Source: Bdellovibrionota bacterium
GTDB taxonomy: Bacteria; Bdellovibrionota; UBA1018; CAUJDS01
Direction of reading: 5' to 3'
Length of the DNA: 64,000 nt
Assembly (NCBI GenBank): GCA_963169695.1
Contig: CAUJDS010000082.1
Span: 1-64,000, forward strand
Shown here piece by piece: positions 8,976 to 16,405 of this stretch. How positions within the stretch are numbered: the first letter of the stretch is position 1; each line of letters opens with the position of its first letter. The notes beneath the pieces are model-generated. The model searched no databases. It was given only the letters and a program-made list of their open reading frames with translations, and was not told the origin of the DNA. A program made the translations under genes and the position numbers.

Positions 8976-9076
8976 TTAGTTCTTGACGTTACCCGACGTT
9001 ATATTTAGCCTTAATTCAATGGCTACCTGGTGGCTACTTGCCCAGGTAACTACACGGAATCAGGCGATCCGGTCCT

Positions 9077-9148
9077 CCTGAGCCATCCATGGCTCAGGCA
9101 GTCCACTGGACTGCCGGACTTTCGGGCCTTCTTGGCCCTCAAGCCTGA
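9077..9148. repeat. Multi-hairpin repeat, copy C (full, tandem with D)
   Basis: The same three-hairpin unit as copy B. In the second hairpin the loop is ACT instead of TGT, while both arms (GGCAGTCC/GGACTGCC) are unchanged, which keeps the stem. It is joined directly to copy D. Confidence 0.85.
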
Positions 9149-9215
9149 TCATCCATGGCTCAGGCAGTCCACTGGAATGCCGGACTTTCGGGCCTTTTTG
9201 GCCCTCAGGCCTGAG
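9149..9215. repeat. Multi-hairpin repeat, copy D (full, tandem with C)
   Basis: Second unit of the tandem pair. It has the ACT loop of copy C, one mismatch in the second hairpin (GGAATGCC), and ends in CTCAGGCCTGAG, a perfect 12-bp palindrome. Confidence 0.85.
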
Positions 9216-9372
9216 TCATTTGCTTTTTAGCGGGCCTTTAGGCCCAAAGGCCGGCATTTTGGTCTCCAAAGAAATGGGCCGTACCCCGTTTATTCTTTAG
9301 GCAGCAATTTGAAGTATGACCGCGAGCAGAAAATTATTCAGGAACCTTCTCATTAAGAGAACAGAAAAACTG

Positions 9373-10176
9373 TCATTGCCTAGTCCTTTGGTATTCGCGC
9401 GCCTTTTCGCCCACAAATCTGCGACCCGCGCTACCACCCTTAATCCAATCCTCTGGAGGAAATAGATCAAAGAGACCGACTTTGATAAGCGTCGGAACTG
9501 CGAGCTCAAGCTCCTTTTCGATCTCACCGCGTTCTCCCTGATCATATTTCTTAATGTTAAACAACATTGTGGCCACAGTCCCTGTCTGTACTGGCGAGCC
9601 GTCCTTTAGCCGAACAATAGGAAGAGATTCACCTTCAGCGATAATCTTCTTGTTAATATTGCCTAATTCATCGGTATGTTTCGGTTTCGACATTTTTATC
9701 TCCATCATAGTGTTTTGATCCAAGACGAGAACCCGCTGAGCCCTTCTCCACACAATTCTGAAGCTGCCGTTCCCATTGGCGGCATTTCCTTCAAGGGTTA
9801 GCTCTTTATTGGATATTGATTTGATAGTGCGGGGCATTTTTTTTCCAATGATTGCAAGGTCGCTCGAATTTTTTACAAGGTGTACAACAGTGGTCAATCC
9901 CTCAATCCAATAGGTTCCGGCATAGAGCAACCGGTTTCCATAAGCTTGTGATGGTGCATCCGGAGGCGTGTCTTTAGCGCAATTGATAGCTGCGGACATG
10001 AAACCATCTGCCGTATAAGTGAGAAGACCTATAGGATTCTTGCACCAAGGGACTTCTTTGCCGTCATCCTTAATTCGGATGAACGACTCCAGCTCCCACG
10101 TCCCCACAACAGGCAATGCTGAATACGCAATACCACCATAAGTGAGAGCGAAAAGTAGAAAAATCAGACACCTCAT
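9373..10176 (-). CDS. Lipocalin-like exported protein fused to an unknown domain
   Basis: From the ATG at 10176 (GGAGG 7 bases upstream) the frame encodes 267 residues. After a signal peptide (MRCLIFLLFALTYGGIAYSA) comes a lipocalin-like domain: GTWELESF, LLTYTADGFMSAAI and a C-terminal strand FRIVWRR, as in the Lipocalin_5-like family. The last 106 residues form a separate conserved-looking domain starting MSKPKHTDELGNINKKI. That ATG at 9693 has its own ribosome-binding site (GGAG), so the second domain may also be made as an independent protein. Either two genes have fused by loss of a stop codon, or internal initiation gives two products. The function is unknown. Confidence 0.6.
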   Translation of the reverse strand: MRCLIFLLFALTYGGIAYSALPVVGTWELESFIRIKDDGKEVPWCKNPIGLLTYTADGFMSAAINCAKDTPPDAPSQAYGNRLLYAGTYWIEGLTTVVHLVKNSSDLAIIGKKMPRTIKSISNKELTLEGNAANGNGSFRIVWRRAQRVLVLDQNTMMEIKMSKPKHTDELGNINKKIIAEGESLPIVRLKDGSPVQTGTVATMLFNIKKYDQGERGEIEKELELAVPTLIKVGLFDLFPPEDWIKGGSAGRRFVGEKAREYQRTRQ

Positions 10177-10261
10177 ACGGCCTCCTCGAAGTGGATTTAG
10201 CATTCTGTTCCTATCAAACTCCACCCCAATTGAAACCGCCTAATTTATTTCACCTTTCCGT

Positions 10262-10398
10262 CGTGTACTTGGAGACAATGAATTCCTCTCAAATTAGCCC
10301 GGAGGTAAGTCCCGCCTAAGAAGCCTGCAAACTTGGCTGCCATTGAAATTGCAGGGTATTGGTCCGTTCAAAAGCAATAGGAAAGCTCGAACATAGCG
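10262..10398 (+). pseudogene. Degraded fragment of the PLP decarboxylase gene
   Basis: The stretch is clearly related to bases about 1210-1350 of the decarboxylase gene. Shared blocks include ACTTGGAGACAATGAA, AGCCTGCAAACTTGGCTGCC and TATTGGTCCGTT, with scattered substitutions and small indels that break the frame. It lies in the same orientation and ends against the 3' end of the histidine kinase gene. It marks an old duplication or rearrangement spanning this region. Confidence 0.8.
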
Positions 10399-10402
10399 TG
10401 GC

Positions 10403-12391
10403 CTATGTCATCCTGCCTTTTCTAGTTGAGCGTTCAATAATCTCGATCAAAACATCACGCTTCACTGGCTTTCCAATATGTTCGTCAAATCCATTCTGCA
10501 AACAATGCTCTCGACTATCGCTGAGAGTGTGGGCGGTAAGTGCTACGATTTTTCCAAGATATCCGTCCTTACGAAGTTCCTTTGTAGCCTCAAAGCCATC
10601 CATAACAGGCATTTGCAAATCCATGAGAAGAATATCGTATGGATTCAATTTTATTTTCTCGATGGCTTCTCTACCATTTGAAACAATTTCTACTGTCGCT
10701 CCCGCCAATTTCAATAGGCTACTGACCAATATTTGATTGTCAGAAGAGTCCTCAGCCAAAAGTATCCTAATACCTTTAAGTCTTAGTTCTTCGCCTTGAA
10801 AACCATCGACTGGTGCTTCTTCTTCTGAAACTTTAAACTTGTGCGACCGAACTGGTCCTGGGTCAATCATCACCGTAAAGGTACTACCCTTGCCCAGCTG
10901 CGTTTCCGTAAGGACAACGTCACCACCAAGCAAACGAGCAAACCTCTTTGATAGGACCAGACCGAGACCAGTTCCGCCATGATTTCGTTTTGAGGTTACA
11001 TCCGCCTGCGAGAATGGGGCAAATAACTTGTCTACCTGATCCACTCCAATGCCTCGACCAGTGTCTTTAATGACAAATCTCAGAAAATTACTCCCATGCT
11101 CTGGAAGGTCTTTCTGCACATTAACTCGTACTGTTCCTTTTGAGGTAAACTTGATGGCATTACCGATTATGTTGATGAGGATTTGCCGCAACCGTAGCGG
11201 GTCCGTATTTATTATTTCTGGTACGCTAGCTTCAATGGAAACACTGAGGGCTATACCCTTTTCACTAGCCAAAAGATCAAGCAGCGTCTTGGTATCTGTC
11301 AGAACTTCGCTCAAGGCCACATCCTGGGTGACAACCTGCATTTTACCGGCTTCGATTTTTGATAGGTCGAGGATGTCATTTATGATGTTTGAAAGGAGCT
11401 CGCCATTGCGCTTAATTGCGGAAATAAAAATGGCCTTTTCGGCTGGCTGTATCTTTGGATCAACAACTAATTCCGCAAAGCCTAGTACAGCGCCAAGTGG
11501 AGTTCTAATTTCGTGAGACATATTTGCCAAAAAAGAACTCTTGGCAAAACTGGCTTCTTCGGCAGATTGCTTTGCCTGCGCCAAATCTGTTGCCACTTTT
11601 TTTCGCTCGGTGATATCGACAATAGAAGCCAATACGAATTGACCATCCTTGGTTTGTATTGGATTCAATCCGATTTCAACGGGAAATTCTGTGCCATTTT
11701 TATGTAATCCAGTTAATTCACGCCCAGCGCCCATTTGACGAGTCTCAGGATTGCCAAAGTAGCCTGCCCTATGGGCGGGATGCATTTGACTAAATCTTTC
11801 TGGAACGAGGATTTCTATTTTTTGAAATAGCAAATCCGCTCGGCAATATCCAAAAAGTAATTCAATCTGGGCATTGCATAGAACTATTTTGCCATCTTGA
11901 TCCACCATCAGTAGACCATTAGGTGCTGACTCGATGACTTGATTAAGCGTTGACTTGCTAGCATGACGCAATTGCTCATTCAGGACCTCTAGGGATTTCT
12001 CCTTCTGTTGCAGTTCATTAGTGCTAGGCAACTTAAGTAAGACCGGCATGAGCCGCCACAACATCACTGCAGTAACGAGTGACACCGCTGCCGTAAATAG
12101 CTTGATCAGTCCCTGAGTTCCGTAAAGGGGATTCCAAATAGTTATAACGTCCATGACATGCGTTGCGCCGCAAGCAAGAATGAAAAGAGCGAACATCACA
12201 AAAATCCAATTAAACTCTAGATCATATCTCTTGTGTACAAGATGGATTAGGGCAACCGGTATGGTGAAATAAGCAAGTGCGATACCAATATCTGCTCCAA
12301 CGGAGAGCCACAAAATATCTGGGCGCCACAAGAAACAATGTCCATGAGGCATGAAGCTGTCTGAAGAAAACAAGGCGATAAGATCGGCCAC
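10403..12391 (-). CDS. Hybrid histidine kinase with ETR1-like ethylene/copper-binding membrane domain
   Basis: The 662-residue protein begins with three membrane helices matching the ethylene-binding domain of plant ETR1 and cyanobacterial homologues. The residues known in ETR1 as D25, Y32, I62, C65 and H69 correspond to D34, Y41, I71, C74 and H78 here (ACGATHVMD). A PAS domain follows (about 145-260), then HisKA with H293 (ANMSHEIRTP), an HATPase_c domain with N box (NIIGNAIKFT) and G boxes (DTGRGIG, GGTGLGL), and a C-terminal receiver with D591 (DLQMPVMDGF). It is thus a membrane-bound phosphorelay sensor. ETR1 binds ethylene through Cu(I); whether this protein senses ethylene, a related hydrocarbon or copper is unknown. 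No response regulator gene is adjacent. Confidence 0.9.
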   Translation of the reverse strand: MADLIALFSSDSFMPHGHCFLWRPDILWLSVGADIGIALAYFTIPVALIHLVHKRYDLEFNWIFVMFALFILACGATHVMDVITIWNPLYGTQGLIKLFTAAVSLVTAVMLWRLMPVLLKLPSTNELQQKEKSLEVLNEQLRHASKSTLNQVIESAPNGLLMVDQDGKIVLCNAQIELLFGYCRADLLFQKIEILVPERFSQMHPAHRAGYFGNPETRQMGAGRELTGLHKNGTEFPVEIGLNPIQTKDGQFVLASIVDITERKKVATDLAQAKQSAEEASFAKSSFLANMSHEIRTPLGAVLGFAELVVDPKIQPAEKAIFISAIKRNGELLSNIINDILDLSKIEAGKMQVVTQDVALSEVLTDTKTLLDLLASEKGIALSVSIEASVPEIINTDPLRLRQILINIIGNAIKFTSKGTVRVNVQKDLPEHGSNFLRFVIKDTGRGIGVDQVDKLFAPFSQADVTSKRNHGGTGLGLVLSKRFARLLGGDVVLTETQLGKGSTFTVMIDPGPVRSHKFKVSEEEAPVDGFQGEELRLKGIRILLAEDSSDNQILVSSLLKLAGATVEIVSNGREAIEKIKLNPYDILLMDLQMPVMDGFEATKELRKDGYLGKIVALTAHTLSDSREHCLQNGFDEHIGKPVKRDVLIEIIERSTRKGRMT

Positions 12392-12726
12392 TAATTTCTC
12401 ACCATGATTTTAGCATTTGAAGAAAAGGCAATTTCTGAGTAGCGTTGAGATGACTACTTGGGGGCGCACTTCTCTCTAGCTCTTCTAACGAAAATCTCAT
12501 TAATCTTCGGCTATTAACAGGAAAGTTACTACTAAGCTCCCTCTTTTTTCTCGGTAAATGATTCAGAGTTGGCTTAAAAAAAAAATTTCGGGAAGTGACC
12601 TCATGAGTTTAGTTTACTTAACTGGGTTTACCAGCCCCCTCTAGTGACACGCTCCGGACTAGCGTTAAAATGGATGCCACCGTTTGAATTGCCAAATCAC
12701 TATAGGGTTGCTAAGTCCCAAAGAGG
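12392..12726. other. Intergenic region, no gene seen
   Basis: The stretch separates the divergent kinase gene from the small exported-peptide/DUF952 pair. It contains an A10 run near 12580 and no readable gene, RNA gene or clear terminator. Confidence 0.5.
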
Positions 12727-12816
12727 ATGAAGAAATGGATTAGTTTTGTTGGGAGATTCACTTTCCTTATAACATCGCAAATTGGGATGGCTGCTCCGAC
12801 ATCGGCGGATAAATGA
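12727..12816 (+). CDS. 29-residue signal-peptide-like ORF coupled to the next gene
   Basis: The frame MKKWISFVGRFTF, then LITSQIGMAAPTSADK, has the layout of a Sec signal peptide with an Ala-x-Ala-like end, but stops after only four or five mature residues. Its TGA overlaps the ATG of the DUF952 gene (ATGA at 12813-12816). It is probably the truncated 5' end of an exported-protein gene that now works, if at all, as a leader for the downstream gene. Confidence 0.35.
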   Translation: MKKWISFVGRFTFLITSQIGMAAPTSADK

Positions 12817-13196
12817 AGCTGCCCACACCCTTAATTAACCAGGTCCTTTATCACATCGTGGATAGTACAACCTGGATCGCGCAGAAAGACGCTCAAAGCT
12901 ATGAGGCATCATCACGCGCTTCTGAAGGCTTTGTACACCTGTCGAATAGAGAACAAATACTCAAAACGGCAAATGCTTTCTTTAAAGGTCAAAAGAACCT
13001 ATTGCTCCTCGAGCTTTTCATCCCTGATTCGGACATCCTTTTGAAGTGGGAATCGGTGGTCAATCCAAAGGGGGTATTGGAGCCTTTTCCACATTACTAC
13101 GGCAAACTGGCGAAAGAATTTATAAGGCAAATATACCTGTTATTACCTGAAACTGACGGAACATTCTTTTTTCCGACTCAGTTATATCCGTCTTAA
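12813..13196 (+). CDS. DUF952 family protein
   Basis: The 127-residue product matches the DUF952 family, small soluble proteins of unknown function. Characteristic parts are LYHIVDSTTW at the N-terminus, ASEGFVHLSN in the middle, where the conserved His lies, and LEPFPHYYGKL near the end. It has no signal peptide. The start codon overlaps the stop of a short signal-peptide-like frame, so its translation may be coupled. No functional partner is near. Confidence 0.8.
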   Translation: MKLPTPLINQVLYHIVDSTTWIAQKDAQSYEASSRASEGFVHLSNREQILKTANAFFKGQKNLLLLELFIPDSDILLKWESVVNPKGVLEPFPHYYGKLAKEFIRQIYLLLPETDGTFFFPTQLYPS

Positions 13197-13254
13197 TGCT
13201 AAGGCTTACTGATAAATTCTTGAAGGTAAAGAAGTGCGGCTTTGCTTTGACTCA

Positions 13255-13337
13255 GCCATGGTAAGACCACCTCCTGCCGAGTCTCCGCCTATTGCGATGG
13301 GAATCTGCGAGAAATTTAAATTCCAATGGGACTTCTC
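13255..13337 (-). pseudogene. Relic of an HSL-type alpha/beta hydrolase
   Basis: One minus-strand frame reads SHWNLNFSQIPIAIGGDSAG followed by GGLTMAES. IAIGGDSAGG is the nucleophile-elbow signature of hormone-sensitive-lipase-type esterases. The frame meets a stop about 10 codons upstream and no further hydrolase sequence can be followed, so only a scrap of the gene remains. Confidence 0.4.
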
Positions 13338-13506
13338 TCACTTCCATTCGTCCTATTGGTTCTTGGCACCACTGATGTACCTGGCAGGTGTCCAGTATTT
13401 GCCCCTTCTCTCATCAGAGCCTTTCAAACGACCGCAGTGACATTTTCCGATGTGTTTCATCACCTAAGGATTACGACAGTTTGATTTGGCAAGAAATAAA
13501 AAAAGC

Positions 13507-13585
13507 ACGAACTCACTTGTGAAACTATCCGGATCACATCGATTTGAGCTGATGGTGACGCGATTAGTCTCACAAGTAAGTTCGT
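13507..13585. repeat. Inverted repeat pair, 16-bp arms
   Basis: ACGAACTCACTTGTGA at 13507-13522 is the reverse complement, with one mismatch, of TCACAAGTAAGTTCGT at 13570-13585. The 47-base spacer has no gene. It could form a long hairpin or be the remnant of a small mobile element. Confidence 0.6.
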
Positions 13586-13961
13586 ACTAACTTCTGGCTA
13601 GAGTGCTCTAGGCGAACCGCCGAAAAGGCGTACTAAAGTAAGTACGATAGCCACTACCAGCAAAATATGTATTGCTCCACTCAAGGTGTAGCTACTTGGT
13701 TCTTTTTGTGAACCTTAGGTCTAAGCAATCGCATGTAGTTATGGGACCAATACGCCAAGGTAGTGCAAGGATCGGACCGAATTTCCGCTAAAACAGCTCA
13801 CTGTCGTACCTATTTGAGAGATTTGCAGACACATTTTAGGTGGAGTACGGGCATAAATAGAACCTATTTTGTCCAAAGTGAGGCAGAACTGCAGTTCTAT
13901 TTTCGTTGCTGACTTAAAGACACTTCTTCATTGTTCACACTCTTGCATCGAGGATCGAGGC

Positions 13962-14516
13962 CTATGTGTCCTGGGGACCCAGAGCTTTTTTCCAAAGAGA
14001 TACCTCACAATCGACTGCCAAAAGCTCATTTAGGCCTGGGTGGCAGCATTCTGGTGACTGGACAGCTGCCAATTGATAGCCCAGGCGAGCGTACCAATCC
14101 TTGAGAAACTCTTTGTGGGGATGCTTATAGTGCTGAGGAGCAAGTACCTGAAGTTGTATAGTAGCAAATCCCCGAGAGTATCCTGCATTTTCCGCCGCTC
14201 GTACCAATGCTAGACCAATGCCTTGCTTTCTCATCGAGGTATCAGAAACCAGCATTCCAAATTCAATAGTTGATGCATTGACAGGAAACAAGACGACTGA
14301 TCCTACAATTTCGCGATCAACCTCCGCAACAAGGAGCTGTTGAGCCTGCATTAAAGCACGAACATTCGCTAAGGTTGTCCGTTGCCCGAGAGTCTTCATA
14401 AGATCACCTTCCGATTGATCATAGACCTCTATGATTCTACGAAAGATCTCTTCCGCTATTGAGGAACCTGCCTCTTCGAAGGTAGTTAAGCGCGTTAATA
14501 TTTTTACCTTGCTCAA
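13962..14516 (-). CDS. GNAT-family N-acetyltransferase
   Basis: The 184-residue protein has the GNAT core, with strand pair LLVAEVDREIVGSVVLFPV, substrate-contact strand IEFGMLVSD and acetyl-CoA pyrophosphate-binding motif RKQGIGLALVRAAE near residue 100. The C-terminal region, with FLKDWYARLGYQL, is the usual last helix and strand. The substrate is unknown. The ATG overlaps the stop of the upstream MepA-like gene by four bases (14513-14516), so the two are co-translated. Confidence 0.8.
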   Translation of the reverse strand: MSKVKILTRLTTFEEAGSSIAEEIFRRIIEVYDQSEGDLMKTLGQRTTLANVRALMQAQQLLVAEVDREIVGSVVLFPVNASTIEFGMLVSDTSMRKQGIGLALVRAAENAGYSRGFATIQLQVLAPQHYKHPHKEFLKDWYARLGYQLAAVQSPECCHPGLNELLAVDCEVSLWKKALGPQDT

Positions 14517-15382
14517 TGGCGGCTCATCTCCGGTAATTCAACTTTTCTGGAGGCTTTGGATTTATTTTTGCTGATGATCGTTTCAATGGAACGCATCCAT
14601 TGCTGAGATTCAATATCAGTCATTTCCCGGATGCACTCCCGCTTTTGAGCGGGGCATAGTTCTTTCAATCCTGTTCCAGGAAAATTTTTCCAAAAATTTG
14701 GCCTAACTTGACACTCAGCTGAGGAGGGCGGACACTTCAGCATAAGATGAAAATGGTCAGTATGACCTCGCCGATGCACGAGATAGGGTAGAACCTTTAA
14801 TTTGCGCTCCCAATTCCATCCAGGAAGATCCCGAATCATAAACTGCCGGGTGATATCCATGGAGATCAGAATGACTTCAACAGTTGCATGTTCAATGAAA
14901 TATTCCATCAATTCAAAAGTCTTTTGGAGATCAAGATTGTCACTGACAGTCCATTTCTGATCGACAAATAGCTCAGGAAATCGATTGTTGTACTTCTTCG
15001 CACGATGGCCCGGTGGCTTTTTCTTTTCTGCAAATAAGCCTACATCAGCTTCAAGGCCATTTTGATGATTGACATGCTCAGCAAGCGGGCCGCCAAATTC
15101 TGAAGAGAGATCACCCACGCGAAGTCTTTCCTTCCAGTTGGATTTCACAAATTGAGCCCCGTCAGTCAGGAGCTTGCAAAGCTCTAGCGACCCGTACTGA
15201 AAGGACGGAGGCGAGACATAGTCAAATAAGTTGCGGGTTTTATGTGAATATTTTTGAAAAGAAACACCTTCCCTGAGTGATCCATCAAAAGGATACCCAA
15301 CAGGTCCCGCAAGCACAAAGGAGGGAAAGACAAAGGACACACTCCCAAAGGAAATACAAAGGGCTATAAATAATTTAATCAA
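14513..15382 (-). CDS. mepA: Penicillin-insensitive murein endopeptidase, MepA-like (M74)
   Basis: The 289-residue product has an N-terminal signal peptide and zinc-binding motifs of the LAS/M74 peptidases: HVNHQNGLEADVGLF (pattern His-x6-Asp) near residue 105, and RRGHTDHFHLMLKCP near residue 205. MepA cleaves D-Ala-meso-DAP cross-bridges of peptidoglycan in the periplasm. The Cys-rich tail (CPPSSAEC, CPAQKREC) probably forms disulphides, as in E. coli MepA. It is translationally coupled to a GNAT gene downstream. Confidence 0.85.
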   Translation of the reverse strand: MIKLFIALCISFGSVSFVFPSFVLAGPVGYPFDGSLREGVSFQKYSHKTRNLFDYVSPPSFQYGSLELCKLLTDGAQFVKSNWKERLRVGDLSSEFGGPLAEHVNHQNGLEADVGLFAEKKKPPGHRAKKYNNRFPELFVDQKWTVSDNLDLQKTFELMEYFIEHATVEVILISMDITRQFMIRDLPGWNWERKLKVLPYLVHRRGHTDHFHLMLKCPPSSAECQVRPNFWKNFPGTGLKELCPAQKRECIREMTDIESQQWMRSIETIISKNKSKASRKVELPEMSRH

Positions 15383-15516
15383 AAGGCCTCACTAAAGAGT
15401 CAAAGTCTGATGGTAACTGCGAATCACGGGTTAGCACGCTTATTTGACAACTACAATCAGACATGCTAACTCGAACCGACTTTTTAACAGAAATAAGTAC
15501 TGAGGAATCACCTTCC

Positions 15517-16143
15517 ATGAGACGTCTTCTCTATCTCGCTTTGGTCATCACTTCGATCTTAGGCTGCTATTCCACGAGTCAGGCCGAATCAACAGCATTG
15601 CGGTACAAGAATTTTACAAATAGATTGGAGAGCTCCATTCTGAAAGCGGTACGCGGGGAGACAAGTCCAAACAGTAAAGCCAGTCTGGAATTGTCAACCG
15701 AAGGTCTGACTTTTACTAGCGATGCCTTAATCAGACTTCCGATCTTCACTAAATTGAACATTTTCTCTAAGGAAATTTCGGAAATATCTGTTCTACAAAA
15801 TGACATAAACGGAGCGGGCATCCGAGAAGCAGATAAGAATTCAGGAACGCTTTGGATTTCAATAACTTTTAAGGACTCCTCTGCGATAAGTTTTGTTTGT
15901 TATGCCGATGCGGAAATCGTGCCTGAAATACTTTCAGGTGGAACACCTGGTGATGATGGACGGATAAGTTTTTTTGGGATCAATGCCTTGGAGCCAATCC
16001 TATCTAACTATGCAGAAACCAAAGATATTCGTTACGACGATCGAGATTTGGTACTTCGACTTAAAGAAATTGAAGTATCGAAGTACTCGTCGAAGCTTCG
16101 GACTGCCGTCCAAATGGATCGCATTGTTAACGGACGAAAATAA
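15517..16143 (+). CDS. Exported hypothetical protein, possible lipoprotein
   Basis: From the ATG at 15517 the frame gives 208 residues. It starts with MRRLLYLALVITSILGCYST, a signal sequence whose ILGC is a marginal lipobox. A start at 15463 would put a polar 18-residue extension ahead of the signal and is less likely. The mature part has mixed strands and helices and no recognised domain. It lies divergent from the MepA-like gene with only 80 bases between their starts. Confidence 0.65.
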   Translation: MRRLLYLALVITSILGCYSTSQAESTALRYKNFTNRLESSILKAVRGETSPNSKASLELSTEGLTFTSDALIRLPIFTKLNIFSKEISEISVLQNDINGAGIREADKNSGTLWISITFKDSSAISFVCYADAEIVPEILSGGTPGDDGRISFFGINALEPILSNYAETKDIRYDDRDLVLRLKEIEVSKYSSKLRTAVQMDRIVNGRK

Positions 16144-16405
16144 TTTGACGACCGCCACTTTCAAACCGACGCATTTTTGACGGTAATTTTTTGACTTTGT
16201 AGCTTACGGATTGGCTTCCTAAAAAGCGTGTCCCAAAAGGGCAGCCAATGAAGCGAATTTGTTGACCCGGCACATCCCACTGCACGGTAACACACGGGCA
16301 AAGCGTCAGTGAATTGACCCCACGAAATAGTTAGGCATTGATTTCTTTGCTAAACGACATTCATTTCAGAAAAAGAAAAACCGATAGGTCTTTGAAGGAC
16401 ATTAT

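Larger units (their letters stand above)
8976..9372. other. Intergenic region with tandem hairpin repeats, no gene
   Basis: No gene is supported. Most of this stretch is the tandem repeat pair C and D, followed by another GC-rich inverted segment (GGGCCTTTAGGCCC) near 9230. A frame across 9030-9230 is only a translation of the repeats. Confidence 0.7.
13197..13961. other. Gene-free region with relic and inverted repeat
   Basis: No intact gene is visible over 765 bases. It contains a minus-strand alpha/beta-hydrolase relic near 13255-13337 and an inverted repeat pair at 13507-13585, both annotated separately. The rest shows no protein-like frame on either strand and no tRNA. Confidence 0.55.

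Noticed and set aside
9030-9230. Apparent protein with internal repeats (LRQSTG...PDFRAFLAL twice)
   Set aside because: The periodicity comes only from the tandem DNA repeats C and D; there is no other support for a gene.
13234-13440. Plus-strand 68-codon frame
   Set aside because: The minus strand carries the recognisable hydrolase relic here; the plus-strand frame has no protein-like features.
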